From the NCBI RefSeq assembly GCF_030848805.1, contig NC_092366.1, positions 9,232,496 to 9,296,495 on the forward strand: a stretch of DNA of 64,000 nt, read 5' to 3'. Below the pieces are notes generated by a model that was not told where the DNA came from, made no database searches, and saw only the letters and a program-made list of their open reading frames with translations. Position numbers and translations under genes: made by a program. This DNA comes from Temnothorax longispinosus. Its lineage: Eukaryota > Arthropoda > Insecta > Hymenoptera > Formicidae. This document shows, one piece after another, positions 36,401 through 46,292 of the stretch; position 1 is the stretch's first letter; each line of letters starts with the position of its first letter.

Positions 36401-37591
36401 CATAACACATTGGGCCGCGTTATGCAATATGGAAGTGGGTGAAACGTATCGTCGACAAACTGTAATTTGAAGAAAAACGTTTCGAAAACGTTAATCGATC
36501 AAAAATAGAATATTTCCATGCGAGGATCTCGGGATGCATTGCAGGGCCGCTGATCTCATATTGCATAACGCGACACAATTCTGGCTGCATTCCGTTATCA
36601 CCTATAAAACACCGGGGCACAGCATATCCTCCGTGTGATGGGTGCAGACTCTGCTGTTGCTTTATCGATCGTCAATTCACTGAACTTCTATTTTTAGAAG
36701 GACCTTCCCTTCGTCGCTGAACGCCGGCGACGCGAAATCCTGGGATTACTATGAAGAGGACAATCCGTCCGGAGATGCCTCGGAATCTCCGGATCTTTGC
36801 ATCTTTGCGATCCCCAGATTCCCCCGCGATATCTCAATAATTCCTCGAGTACTAACGCATTTGGACACGGAGGTCCGTGAATTTCTCAATTTTTTCACAC
36901 CTCTATTTGTTACACCTAATATCTAAAATCTAATACCTTAAATACCGAATCGTGTCGAAATATTCATATCGAGAAATCTTCTCGGTGAGAATCGACGAAC
37001 TGCACATAATTAAGATGAGATATGACCGAATCGGACGACGAGACGCGTGAGGACTCGAGCTCTCTGTTACTTAATTTACGCATAATTAAGATGAAACGCA
37101 GCCAAGTCGGACGATGAGACGCGCGCGAACACACTCGGGAATTCTCTCTCGCTTAATTTACGAGACAATCGGCTTAACAAGAGCAATTTGAAGTCGCGCC
37201 AAGAATCGAGCAACGTGTGGTTTAAATCGCACTTTTAAGAGTATATACGATCGACGACTGGAATCGATCGTTCCTACGGAATATTATAATATTATCGAGA
37301 GAGTACCCTGCACCATTATAAAATTCGTTCGGCAAACGACGAAAAAATATGCTTTCGCGTCGTTATCTGTGTAAGATGATATCTTTCCGGAGATATTTAC
37401 CGCGTTACAACGGCGATTACATACTCGCTATAAACTTACATGAGGTCCGGCCGAAAGTGATGAATCATGGCGCAGAAGGCAAGCCCGTCTCTCCAGGAGG
37501 TGGTCATGTTTTGCACGTTTACATCCGGATAACCGTCGGTTATCCGACGGCACCAAAGCTCCAGCGCCTTCGTACCGCGTCTCTCACCCAT
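15806..37591 (-). CDS. MICALL: MICAL-like protein (CH, LIM, NPF, bMERB domains)
   Basis: Exons in transcript order are 37591-37440, 31863-31685, 27220-27132, 20275-19909, 19152-17780, 17699-17477, 17213-16878, 16722-16587, 16504-16276, 16182-16070 and 15993-15806. They total 3385 nt, about 1,130 residues. All junctions agree in phase except 27132 to 20275, where one extra exon of 3n+2 nt is needed. Domain order is calponin homology, LIM, an acidic linker with three NPF motifs, proline-rich motifs and a C-terminal bMERB coiled coil. The FAD monooxygenase domain of MICAL is absent, so this is the MICAL-like branch. Family members bind Rab8, Rab10, Rab13 or Rab35 through bMERB and EHD proteins through NPF, acting on tubular recycling endosomes and junctional traffic. 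The start ATG at 37589-37591 has A at -3 and G at +4 and begins MGERRGTKALELWCRR, where MICAL-like CH domains begin. Confidence 0.88.
16878..17699 (-). CDS. MICALL: MICAL-like proline-rich linker exons
   Basis: Exons 17699-17477 and 17213-16878 encode a Ser/Thr-rich linker. It holds three spaced Lys/Pro motifs: KKKPAPQPPVA, KTKPAPPPPMP and KKGPAPPRPIP. Such PxxP clusters in MICAL-like proteins are candidate SH3 ligands; MICALL1 binds the SH3 domain of PACSIN/syndapin. The intron between the exons holds a long TA microsatellite (about 17291-17371). The acceptor of the second exon (AATAAAG before 17213) is weak, but phase and the flanking proline motif support it. Confidence 0.8.
17291..17371. 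repeat. CA/TA microsatellite in a MICAL-like intron
   Basis: ACACAC repeats pass into a pure TA run of about 60 bases. The repeat lies in the intron between the two proline-rich exons. Length variation here would not change the protein. Confidence 0.95.
17780..19152 (-). CDS. MICALL: MICAL-like large acidic exon with three NPF motifs
   Basis: This 1373-nt exon encodes a disordered, charged region with a poly-Asp/Glu tract (about 18925-18990). Three motifs of one design lie near its C-terminal end: LNPFKSDEED, TNPFDSEDED and LNPFWSDEEE. NPF followed by acidic residues is the known ligand of EHD-protein EH domains, and in MICALL1 the NPF motifs recruit EHD1. The exon starts after the acceptor GTGCGCAG. 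The reading frame runs open further upstream through a TG/TA microsatellite, but that part is intron because the upstream LIM exon ends in a strong donor in matching phase. Confidence 0.88.
19216..19298. repeat. TG/TA microsatellite upstream of the NPF exon
   Basis: An imperfect mix of TATATGTG and TATATA units lies in the MICAL-like intron about 65 bases before the acceptor of the NPF exon (transcript direction). It creates an artificial open reading frame of alternating Tyr, Ile and His codons. Confidence 0.9.
19909..20275 (-). CDS. MICALL: MICAL-like LIM domain exon
   Basis: The exon encodes a complete LIM zinc-binding domain. The first finger is CAAC, 17 residues, then H-x2-C; the second is C-x2-C, about 18 residues, then C-x2-C (CETC). 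The preceding segment DDMLDLITQVGSRLG may form a helix. The exon starts after the acceptor GCGCTAG and ends with a strong donor (AAG|GTAAGT) in phase with the NPF exon. The first base completes a codon whose two other bases must come from an upstream exon that I could not identify with certainty. Confidence 0.9.
21328..21477. mobile_element. Palindromic element of about 150 bp
   Basis: AAGGCCGTGGCACATAGAAA and ACTTAAGCAGTAA on the left are mirrored by TTACTGCTTAAGT and TTTCTATGTGCCAAGGCC on the right. The arms are about 35 bases with one mismatch. The termini resemble those of several other palindromes in the window. Confidence 0.8.
22061..22170. mobile_element. GACGTC-family palindrome, short form
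   Basis: AGACAGCACCGTGTCTAAAA, then GACGTAAGACGTC, is mirrored by GACGTCTTATGTCCCGC and GTGTGTCTTGGG. The core is a run of GACGTCTTAAGACGTC-like words. A relative lies at 23032-23504 and another near 48511. Confidence 0.7.
22174..22322. mobile_element. CTAACAGCATTAATATCC-type palindrome, copy 1
   Basis: The element starts CTAACAGCATTAATATCCTG and ends in the diverged inverse GGTGTTAG. It matches 45747-45907 in inverted orientation along its whole length, including TCTATAGA and CTTAATGTACTGAGAACA. It abuts the GACGTC-family palindrome on its left. Confidence 0.8.
23032..23504. mobile_element. GACGTC-family element containing two further nested palindromes
   Basis: The outer ends are CAGACAGCATGTCCAAAATC at the left and ATTTTGAATATGGTGCTGTC at the right (inverted, about 45 bases each). 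Inside lies a second palindrome (about 23105-23463, ends CCATCTACATCGTAACGC and GATGTAGAAGGACC). Inside that lies a third (23262-23414, ends GGCCACACACACTTT and AAGTGTGTGTCCGGGGCC). The third has long arms around GTAACAGTAGGATTTCGACC. The order of nesting gives the order of insertion. Confidence 0.8.
24214..24267 (-). other. Candidate alternative terminal exon of MICAL-like
   Basis: On the minus strand a strong acceptor (TTTTTGTTCTCCAG) precedes 54 nt that end at AAG|GTAATT. In the phase left by the linker exon they read EESLDLMGQYKPEIFC followed by TAG. If used, it would give a short CH-only protein. The other two phases also contain stops, so it cannot be a normal internal coding exon. Confidence 0.3.
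26618..26676. repeat. (GA)n microsatellite
   Basis: About 29 uninterrupted GA units lie in the MICAL-like intron. Apparent reading frames of alternating Arg/Glu and Ser/Leu on the two strands come from this repeat. Confidence 0.95.
27132..27220 (-). CDS. MICALL: MICAL-like linker exon between CH and LIM
   Basis: The 89-nt exon follows a good acceptor (TTTTGTCTCAG) and ends at AAG|GTACAC. Read in phase with the CH exon it gives SSPSRLATNRTTETADER and then ...PESPKQK, a Ser/Pro-rich linker as expected after the CH domain. A second open frame exists that would join directly to the LIM exon, but it disagrees with the phase of the CH exon donor. Confidence 0.7.
28916..29056. mobile_element. Palindromic element of about 140 bp
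   Basis: CGCTAGAAACCAGCGGCAGC and AAGAAAATGTAGTGGGGG on the left are mirrored by CCCCCACTACATTTTCTT and GCTGCCGCTGGTTTCTAAGC on the right. The arms are about 48 bases and nearly perfect. The left flank TTAAGGTGCGATTTCATTGA resembles a sequence at 12093 in the divergent promoter region. Confidence 0.8.
29866..31045. mobile_element. Terminal-inverted-repeat element, about 1.2 kb
   Basis: The left end CCCATACAGCACAAAAATTT returns inverted at the right as AACGTTTATGTATTGTATGGG. Sub-terminal sequences rich in CAACGTTGAA and GCAATGTTGAATATTG also recur on both sides. The inside holds a dispersed repeat (30258-30640) with a second copy at 56040-56700. No transposase frame was seen. Confidence 0.6.
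30258..30640 (+). repeat. Dispersed repeat, uninterrupted copy
   Basis: This AT-rich stretch is found again in reverse orientation at 56040-56700. Shared words are AAGATGTATGTCAGATAGCT, TTATTCATAAACAAC, TTGTCCCATTTTTGTACTTG and ATGAGCAGAGATACATATTA. The copy here lacks the 298-bp palindrome found in the other one, so it serves as an empty site. Confidence 0.85.
31685..31863 (-). CDS. MICALL: MICAL-like CH domain, second half
   Basis: The exon encodes DFNSLNKDDVYRNNELAFR, then AEQHLGIPALLDAEDM and DRLSILTYLSQFYQTF. These match the second half of the type-2 CH domain of MICALL1/2 (DFDSLSKDNVFENNRLAF, ELGIPALLDPNDM, SIMTYVSQYY). The acceptor is TTGTTACAG and the donor AGAG|GTGAGT. The exon completes the Ile codon split with the first coding exon. 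Confidence 0.93.
33363..33398. repeat. (TA)n microsatellite
   Basis: About 18 perfect TA units lie in the CH-domain intron. Confidence 0.95.
34906..34975. repeat. Short palindrome, 70 bp
   Basis: CCCCGAAAGTGTCTAATTCTA is mirrored by TAGAATTAGATACTTTCGGGG (one mismatch), and the centre GACAC...GTGTC also pairs. The structure is a near-complete hairpin. Confidence 0.8.
35372..35568. mobile_element. Degraded half copy of the TTAA-bounded palindrome
   Basis: The stretch aligns with the right arm of the element at 14902-15370. Shared words include GGCTGTTTNTTNAnTGTC-type sequence, ATNTCTTTTTATTTGnAAAT, and ATGGCCGCG...GTAC/CCAGGAGCCTTAA at the end. The left arm is missing. It shows that the element in EEF2KMT intron 4 belongs to a family. 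Confidence 0.7.
35992..36232. mobile_element. Palindromic element of about 240 bp
   Basis: AGGGGTATTCAAATAAGTTA at the left returns inverted as TAACTTATTTGAATACCCCT at the right. The arms continue for about 80 bases through GGTTTGACAGGTTATGTCGG and AAAGTCGAGTAAAAAGTTAA with one or two mismatches. The high identity of the arms suggests a young copy. Confidence 0.85.
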
Positions 37592-37734
37592 CGTGCTTAC
37601 GGCTTCCTTTTTCCCCTTTCTCGCTTTGCGAGAGAGACTTCCTTTAGCGGCCACGGACCTTTCTTTCACTCGGCCTGCTCCTCTATGGCCTCTATATCGT
37701 TAGTGCGATTACTTCAATAATACTAGTTTGACTT
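37440..37734 (-). CDS. MICALL: MICAL-like first coding exon (5' UTR plus CH domain, first half)
   Basis: Bases 37591-37440 encode MGERRGTKALELWCRRI and then DLxxSWRDGLAFCA-type CH sequence ending in HHFRPDL. The part from 37734 to 37592 is probably 5' UTR, because an in-frame stop lies upstream of the ATG and TTTTTCAG at 37735-37742 is a good acceptor. The frame can be read upstream only to a GTG, which is not a likely start. The donor is AT|GTAAGT. Confidence 0.85.
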
Positions 37735-38102
37735 CTGAAAAAGAGAAACAAATTTTTTCGCATGATAGATTTGCAGCTATAAATGTGCAGTATTATTTGT
37801 TATAGTAACGAAATGATCAGAACGTTAAGTATATATCCTAAGATTAATCCGCGATTCGGCTGCTGTTACGTGTAAATAATATGAGATATTTTCCCAGACA
37901 TTTCTCGCGAACGGTTTGCAGTGTCACGGTTGTCGCGGTTAGACAATGTCAAAAGAGAGGAAAGGGAGGAAAAAGAGCGAAGAAGAAAGGAAGAAAAGCG
38001 GAGTGTCACCGCAAATCGATGGCGCCGCTCGGGATGATCGAGTGTGCGTTTTGTCGTAACGGGCCGCGACGCCGCTCTCGAAAACTGCCGCTAGGATAGC
38101 GG

Positions 38103-38119
38103 GGCGGGGGGGGGGGGGA
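38103..38119. repeat. Poly-G tract
   Basis: A run of about 14 G follows GGGGC and is followed by GGAGGAGG. On the minus strand it reads as a polyproline-coding C run, which explains proline-rich reading frames there. Confidence 0.9.
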
Positions 38120-40648
38120 GGAGGAAGATTGCGAGCTGTAAAAATCGCAAGCGCCGTTCGTTGACGGTTGGAGACCGAATGATGTTTTGCGCAACGTGAA
38201 AGCGGGAGCCTGCGTGCCACGTGAGCAACGAGTGAAACCACACGCCGCACGCCGGGTCAAGCGTGAAACCGCGCGCGCGCGCGTGTTTTACGCGCCGCAT
38301 TCATTAACCCTTCATTATTATTCTACGCGTCGCTTCCTCTTAGTACATTGAAGAATCCGCAAATCGAGACAGTTCGCCGAAATCGATGTAAGAACACCGA
38401 GGAAAGAAAGAGAAGGTGGAAGAAGAAGAAGATACCGTAAACCGCGCGGTTGATATTTCACGTTACCGGTTAAAAATTCAAGAACCAACGCTTTATGTAA
38501 TGGGAAAGCTGAGTACGGCATAAAATATTTACAAGTCGGAAAGAAATCGCATTGATATATACTCTATTTTCACCTTTCTCGCGAATTGCCGAGTGGCAAG
38601 TCGATAAATGAGAAAAGGAGGAGAAGGTGGTTTCCGAGAGATCCATTCAGGGATCATCCTGCTTCTCGCTCTACACGCGTGACGTTCAGATTAATGTCAG
38701 GCTCCTTCTCCGGTTTTAGCGCAAACACGAAAGTGGACCAACGACACGTCTAAATGAGATTCGTAATTGCTTGAAAATGCAATAAAGCAGCGCTGTAGTA
38801 TTACGCATTACGCGCGATATCACATGGTGCGCGAAAAACTGGAACGGATAGGTAGTTAACGGGAAAGTACTCGGTCGATCCTCGCGTTTAGTCGAGTCCG
38901 ACCGGTTTTCTACTAAACACGGCCTCCTATCTGTAACAACGCTTGTCTAACTATCCCACGGGCCTATTTCGCGGAAAAAACGCCAATTTCCAGTTTTTGC
39001 TCGTAGCCTATACAGCGAAACGCTTATAGCTCGCGATTTGTGTTATTTGTCACGTACACAGATCGTAGAAGCAAAACCGGTCAGCTACAATATTTTATTG
39101 TCAACGCACTTTTTTCACTCTTCGGAACTACGCATAGGATTTCCACTGCTTTTGTATCATCTCTTCTTTTTCTCTGACAACTCCGCGACACACTTGTTAT
39201 ATCGACTTTCACCGGCGGATAAAAATCATTATACGTTTTATAGTCAGGAGAAGCCATCCGAGCCTCAATGTCCGCTTTTCCGTTCTCGGAAGAGGAGAGA
39301 AAAAAAGGGAGCTTCGACAAACGCTCGTGTCGGACAGTTTTTGTATGAATTACGATGTAATCAGGTTCAGATCGAAGCTTTAAAGTTTCCGTCGTGGTCG
39401 TCCCGGTAACATCGAAGGATCTCGCCTTTCCTCCGCTGTTAGTCGTTAAGCTCCTCGATTGCAACAGTATCCCACCGTTGCGCACCGTGATTAATGGTCC
39501 AGCCGTGAGTGAAACGTAAGTGCGCAGAAATAAGTAAAAGTTACACGCGGCCTTGTTCACCGTTCGCCAACAGCCGTGAGGCTGTAAAAGCCGCATTACA
39601 GGTGAGACCCGCCTGAGACAGAGAGGGCGGATGTTCCGGGGAAGCGAGGGCCACAGCCCTGACGGGCGCATAAACGAACGAATTTGTCTCCGGCCTCCGC
39701 AACCGGTTACCTTCGTGATCTTTTCGAAAAGTAGTCTTAAAGACGTTTCGTCTCATCTGGTAGTGCGATAAAAGCTGATTGGTTAATGGATAACTATCGG
39801 CATCTTCCGCTGGCGACATCGTAACGCTTGATAGTCTTACCAGCGATTTTCTCGAGCCACTTAATCGTTAACGCCTGCGATAAGATCATTAAGGTGAAAA
39901 CCGGACGGGCGCGCGTTATTTACGAGCCCATTCTAGGAAAATCAGGTGAGAATCGGCAGAAACAATTGGAGTGAAAGTAAAAAGTAAGATAAAAGGGAAA
40001 ATGATTAAGCGCATGCAGGGTACCCCGCGTCGAGATCGACCACTCATGTGAAGCAAAGAGAACTCGACAATTCGGCGGAGCATCGCTTTCGCGCAATTTA
40101 ACGCAACATACCGCGACCGGCGCGGCGCGATCCGTACTTTCGCGAAAAGCTAATATTTAAGGAGGTTGAAGCGATCCAGTTGAGTCAATTGACGGTTTAG
40201 AAAAAAGTTTTTTATTAGGTCATTAAAAAATCTGTATTAGGTATCATTTTATTCTCTATACGCTGCTATTGCATAAAACGTATAGTAAAAGTATCATATT
40301 ATGCATCTTTATATTTTAATTAGCTAAAAACGAAACACTTTTTTGCCAATGCCAACTTGAAAACTTGTAGTATTGCTAATTATTTCAATATAAAAATGGC
40401 ATGAATATATGTTTTGCCGTTGATAGAATAAAATAATGATTCTTACTGGTAGCTCCCTTGACAATTATATAAGCTATCGATTTTTTAATAACTTTCCGTC
40501 GATTATATTAAATACGATTGAAACTTGGCAACGTTTCACTTTTATGGGGTTGGTAGCAGTACTCGCCTCTGTGTTGAGCCACGTAACGGCAGTTGCTAAA
40601 CGTAAACATGCCGGTGAATTTTCTGTCATTCTGGATAAGAGGTTAGGT

Positions 40649-40916
40649 GCCCGCGTTTTGGCTATACCCAAATCCTGTCGGTATGTGCACGTTTTTGGTT
40701 CTCTTCCGTGCTGTGTCTACTATTTTGTAGTAATGTCAACGATTTTAGGGTTCTCTTTTATGTTATGTTCACAATTTTTTGGTTTTCTTCCGTTAGATTC
40801 ATGATTTTTTGGTTTTATTTCCAAAGAGAATCAAAAAATCGTGGGACATAGCACGGAAGAGAACCACAAAAATGTGCACATACCGACAGGATTCGGGTAC
40901 AGCCAAAACGCGGGCG
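40649..40916. mobile_element. Palindromic element of about 270 bp
   Basis: GCCCGCGTTTTGGCTATACC and TCCTGTCGGTATGTGCAC on the left are mirrored by GTGCACATACCGACAGGA and GTACAGCCAAAACGCGGGC on the right. TTCTCTTCCGTGCTGTGTC also pairs with GACATAGCACGGAAGAGAA. A tandem GTTCTCTTTTATG/GTTTTCTTCCGTT pattern lies near the centre. Confidence 0.8.
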
Positions 40917-43900
40917 ACGCTGCGTTGCCACATCTACCTACTCGCGAACTATCAACTGCTATTTCAGTCTAATTTCGATCGCTTTAACTTGTAATATATT
41001 TGTTATTAGATGGTGAATACGTGTTTTCTTGCGTTCTAAATGTTCGCATTAATTTACTGTACGCGTAGGCACGTTTTTTGAGCGTTTATATAGACTAGAT
41101 ATTAAAGAAAATTGGGATCAATCATCGCCGTCAACGCTTTCTCCATCTAACCCCATGTAAAACGACGCATTTTTGGAAATTAATATCTCAGCTTCTGGAT
41201 GGTCAATAAATCTGAAATAATTCTCACACATGCGGTAGATCCTATACTATCATATATATTTTTTACAAACTAAAATCTAGAGTTGACCAAACTGCTTCAA
41301 ACTCCTTAACGTATGATCACGCAGTGAGAAGAGAGTATCGAGCGTGTCCGCGGGTTGAGCCCGAAGGCACGGCTCTCGATATCAAAGAAGGGCTTCGCCG
41401 TAGAGCGAGCCTTTCGAAAGACATCGATTGCCCGCAGCTCGACAAAAGTGAAGGTGCATCTATGTGGCCCCGCGAGCGAAGCCACGTTATCCCGAGTAAG
41501 AGAGACAGAGGAGAGACCTCATGAAAGATTCATGCCGGCGAGGAAGACGGCCTACGGCGTCGCGAGACACCTGCGGTAACCACCACTACGACAAGTTTCA
41601 CAGGAGATTAGGATGTCCCCGATATTTTTACAGTTAGTCGCGTTCTGGAATTGAGGAGCGGACACCGCGGTGGTCACTTCCGACCGATATACCTAGGACA
41701 TCTTACGTGCCTCGCGTTTATATGTCTCGATCGACGACCGAGTGACACGGTTAAGGATAACTACGGAGACGTTTCGTATGAAATTGCGAGATTGACTTTC
41801 TCGCGTGAGGAAATCTTGCCCGGCGAACACAAGCGCCGGCTTCTTAATTCGCTCTACTTCACGGGTGTTCCCGTCCGTCATTACGTGAACTATCTGGAAG
41901 AGCAAATCGGCGTTCCTCGAGCATTTAACATTGCTGAGCGTTGTTCGCGAGTCGAACTGACGACGGCAGAAACGCAGGGCGAGAAACCTTGGAAAGCTTT
42001 CGTTTCAACAATCATTTGCCACACTGCATGGTCTCGCGACTCGGCGCGAAAGCGCGCGAAAGCACTCGTAATCCGCAGCCGCTGCTGACTATCGCGGCGA
42101 AAAAAGAAATGTCGACTGTACGATGCTGGACTGTTTACACAACTCTCTTCTCTAAATTATAAATCTCTTCTCCAGATTTTCTCAGGTGGCATCGAATTTT
42201 TCGTCTCTAGCCATTATCGAGAGGATGAAAGTCGGATCTTGGACAAGACGTTAAATATCTGTTTTCAAGATCCGACTTATGTACACGGTTAATTAGTTGA
42301 AAATCTGGCGCGCGTCAGAAACGCTTAACATATAGTTAACGCACGTGTGATAATGTTTACGCGTTAATGTTTCTACGTGCTCGCGATTAATTCCACGGAC
42401 ACGATTCTGCTCCTCGAGAAAAGCGCAAGGGGAGTTGCGGGCTATTAGGAGGAATAGCGCCGAGAGACTTTCCAACACATACCCTATTTGCCGTCATCTC
42501 CATGTCGTTAACGTCTACTTACGCCAAATTACGTGGTTAGAGAAACCGACATACAAATTCATTCAGTAAAACGCGCTAGAAAAAAATGACGTGCTCGCCG
42601 CGACAAGAATCTAACGTGTACAACGTATCTTTTTAAACATATCTGCACTTTACAAGTAAAGAATCGTATCTCCATTATTAAAGATTTAGAGAAAACAGGA
42701 TTTAAAGTTTATTATTTCTATAATAAATTTCCAGTATGACTTTTCTAAACATTATATCTGAGGAACTAATAATAATGGACATAGATCCCCTTTTACTGTT
42801 ATACAATTTAAATTGTATATTGGTATATTAGAAAAAGTATTAACTCTAATTTCGACAAAAACTCGAGATACAATTCTTTACCTCTAATTGTAAGGTACAG
42901 ATTGTACAGATATAGGAGTTGATGAATATTTAGCGCGCTTAGGAACAATTATTCTTCCACAATCTCTATTGATTTGCAGGTCTTTAGCGTCGCGGATCCG
43001 GTATTACAAGGAACTTCTTTAATCCTTATAGAAATCCCTCGTTATCAACGACCTCACTGCGGATACGCAGATCCTCGAGTTGGTAATCGCACTCTCGCGC
43101 AGCGCTCGGCTCGTTGATAAACTCGCGTGTTCGTTTGCAACAATTAAGGATCGCACTTTAACGAGCGCAATCGTCCCAATCGCAAAAAGCGGCTAACGTT
43201 CCCGCTTGAAAATACAGTTGCACGAAGAGGAGAGTCCCCGTTCGTAGCGCAGCCGGTAGGGTGATCTGTGAAATTTATTACCGCGTCGCGGGACGGACTA
43301 AACGACAGCATCGATCATACGGATGCGTTTTAACGAGACGTATGCCTCATTATTATATGAGAGCGAGGCTCTTATTACATAATAAAAAGGATCTTTCTTC
43401 CCCATTTCCATCCTCGTATCCTGTTTTATTAGAATTCATGACGAGCGCAGTAGATCGGAACTGATCATCCGGCGTGAACCATCTCGTGAAAAACGGGAGG
43501 AAACCGTCGTCGCCGAGAGAGCCCGAGCTTTAACGGCCAAGATTGGCACGGATGAAGACCACGGTTAAAGCGCCTTCATAAAGCTTGAAACGCGCGATCG
43601 TTATGATTTAACGATATGGATACAAAGTATCGTGGACGTAACGAAACAGTGGCGCGCGCCGTAAATTCCGGAGCTTTACGGCGAGCGTACTTTCATGAAA
43701 GCGTATAAAGCGCGTCTATTTTTCTCGTGGAATCTAATAAGAAAAAAATCGATTCGAGGATCGTGCGAGAGGCTCGACCTTGATCCCGGTCGAACGAGGC
43801 AACACGTACACGGCACCATTGTTCGCCAATCGCCAAGATCACTTTTCCCTGTACCGTAAGAGAAAAGCGATCGTATATCTTCGCGCGGACTGAAGTCGGA

Positions 43901-45746
43901 ACGTAAGGAGGCGAAAAGAGGAATCGTAGAACTCGCGGCATATAGCCGTTGCAACGCGCGTACTTGCCAAAAAGGGCGCAGAGGTCCCGAAGGGGCCCGA
44001 AATGATTGCGAGGGGCAATCGAGCACGTCGGTGGGAACGCCAGTTCCTTTTCCTTCCAGGAAGGTAATTTCAAGTTGGCGGGTAGGTGGTCACGCGATTG
44101 CGTCTTACACGTGGACGAGACGCGGACGGCGGAGCGAGCTCAAAGCGAACCGATCCTCCGCATCGGGCCGAGTTAAAGACTACCTGTCCGAAAGCTGCGG
44201 TGTTGTCGAGAGTCTTTGGCTCGGCCGAGGTCTTCCCTTCCCTTAAAAAAATCCGCCCATCGGCCCATCGACCCATCGTGCGATCGGAGGAGCTGGCCCC
44301 GTGACTGAGGGCAGGCCGAGGATATCGCCTCGTATCGTTCTTGCCCATAAAGAGGCTGTTTATCAACGACTACTTTTAGAAGCGGTGACTCACGCGGTTC
44401 ACGCAGATACACAACGTCCCTACCGAACCTGTCCATCGTCACGCGTAAACCGCGGGGAGCCCTTGGCTCCGCCACGCACAAGCCTTTTATCTCTCATTTC
44501 CGCCGAACCGGGGTTTTTTCGTCGTCGTTTTGCTCGCACAAACGAGCCTTAGACGGGTTTTTAGCCGGCGTGACTCACCTTTTTCTACGCTTCGACGTGC
44601 GTGCAACGAGATTCGGCCGGTCACCGTGAAAGGACTCCCCGCTGGAGGAAGTACACTTAACTCGACACGTATCTTAACGGCGCTTCTCTAAACGTGCGGA
44701 TGCATATTATTATTTATAGAAAAAAGCGTTTGTGACTATAAGAGAAGAAAAATTTGAGACACCGAGCGATCCAAAAATATCCATCGACGATCGAGAGAAA
44801 ACTATTGTTTTGTCCGATTAAAAACTCTCTTGTTCAAATCGAGGAAAAGATTTATTTCGCACGCGAGCGACCAGATGGGTACCGTCTCGCTGGTTTATTT
44901 GTCGCAGGCGAGGACGGTGACCTCGTTTGCGCGACGTACGGGTAATCTTCTAGCTATATAGGGACGATACTCCGCGCGGCGTAGCGCACGTATGAATATG
45001 TATAGGATATTGTAATGGAACTGATACACACAGCTTGGCGCGGAATTGGCCGTGTCTCTCTCTCGCGCGATAAGATTTATCCCCCTAGAAAACCGATTGC
45101 GTCGCAACAGCCGCTAATGGATTTATCAGGAATGGAAATTCTGCCGCGGGAATACGAGAGTGTACAGTGTATCCCGGAGGGACGAGTCACTTAAGGAATC
45201 CATTACGAGGAATGGAGATTGCTGTACTGACGCGACGGACGCGGCGCGGCGGAGGTGACGCGCTAGCAAATAGGCGAGGTAAAAACGCGCGCGCGCGAGT
45301 AACTCGTAAACGAAAAGGAAAACGAGAATCGTGGCTGTAACGCGCCTGTAAGAAAAAAAACCGGTATATTTCGTGGTCTCAAACGCGCAAGGTCGCTGCG
45401 AGGAGCGGGTTGAGACGGACGCGTCCGAGCGCGTTACGAACACACGAAAGCCGAACAATATTCGGCGCGGTGCGCTCCTATCTTTATTCTTCTTTCCCTC
45501 GCGTGCACCTACACGCGGGCGTGCGCGCGCGCACATACGCGTGAACCGAGGGTACCGTGGGAACGGGCCCTGGCATAACAGGTAGGAAGACAGTCTCTCT
45601 TTCTCTCTTCCTCTTTTACCGTGGTTCACCACGCAGCAGCCCAGCGTGCATCCGTGCGTGTACCGACCTTCATTAAATTTTTATGGATATGTATTCTTAT
45701 TAACAGTAAATACAAAGGATCAGCATGACCTAGGTGTCGTCGGGGA

Positions 45747-45907
45747 GTATACTACCCTAACAGCAAATGTGAAATGTATAATCTGAGAATGTTCAGAGAA
45801 TATCGTAAAATATAAGATATATTATAAGAATGTTCTCAGTACATTAAGATATCCTTATATATATTCTATAGATATACAGGATATATTAATGCTGTTAGGA
45901 TAGTATC
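45747..45907. mobile_element. CTAACAGCATTAATATCC-type palindrome, copy 2
   Basis: The reverse complement of this element matches 22174-22322 along its length. TCTATAGATATACAGG and ATTAATGCTGTTAG are shared words. The two ends CTAACAGCA and TGCTGTTAG are inverted copies. It lies about 400 bases from the predicted first exon of MICAL-like. Confidence 0.8.
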
Positions 45908-46292
45908 ACCCACTAATGCACTACTACTACTACTACTATTAACAGTAATCTCATCGTTTACATTCGAATACGCAGAATGCAAGATAAAGATATAAAAACG
46001 ATCCTCTTTGTTTCCCTTTCGTACGCAAGAGCACGTCGAGAAATGCGTAAACACGGTTATGAGTTATGATAAAGCGTCAGGTTGTATACACAGTGACATA
46101 ATCGCGAAACTTGCGTAAATAGAACGTTTCGCGTCAGCGCTCAGCGCGAGAATGCGCGTTACGAAATGAACAAAATCGAACATCGGGGTCGAGTGTTAAA
46201 AATTGAAGCTAGCGCGGACGCGCGCAGAGACCCTTCTTCCCCTTTACCGCCTTCCGCGAAGTTACGCATTCGAGAGGAGGTCCGTTACTCAC

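Larger units (their letters stand above)
31864..37439. other. MICAL-like intron within the CH domain
   Basis: The 5.6 kb intron splits the CH domain. It holds a TA microsatellite (33363-33398), a small palindrome (34906-34975), a half copy of the TTAA-bounded element (35372-35568) and a 240-bp palindrome (35992-36232). I find no coding exon in the remainder. Confidence 0.6.
37735..46292. other. Putative first intron of MICAL-like
   Basis: If the first exon is at 46293 and upward, this 8.6 kb stretch is a 5' UTR intron. It contains a poly-G run (38103-38119), a palindrome (40649-40916), a small hairpin (42228-42279) and the second CTAACAGC-type palindrome (45747-45907). Several reading frames of 100-200 codons occur in this GC-richer DNA, but none shows recognisable similarity or a consistent exon structure. 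Confidence 0.4.

Noticed and set aside
39081..39671. 196-codon minus-strand frame
   Set aside because: It has no recognisable domain, no splice context and no similarity that I know, and it sits in GC-rich intron-like DNA where stops are rare.
41651..42162. Overlapping plus-strand frames of 145 and 73 codons
   Set aside because: The composition is that of random GC-rich sequence, with no motif or consistent exon structure.
42228..42279. Small hairpin (AAGTCGGATCTTG / CAAGATCCGACTT)
   Set aside because: The 13-base stem with a loop of about 26 bases is shorter and less paired than a microRNA precursor. A small transposon remnant is as likely.
43236..43320. tRNA-like A box (TAGCGCAGCCGG) near 43246
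   Set aside because: The A-box consensus is met, but no B box (GGTTCGANTCC-like) or acceptor stem follows at the right distance. At most a tRNA-derived fragment.
45126..45632. 168-codon minus-strand frame
   Set aside because: Arg/Ala-rich translation of CpG-rich DNA near the predicted promoter; no domain recognised.
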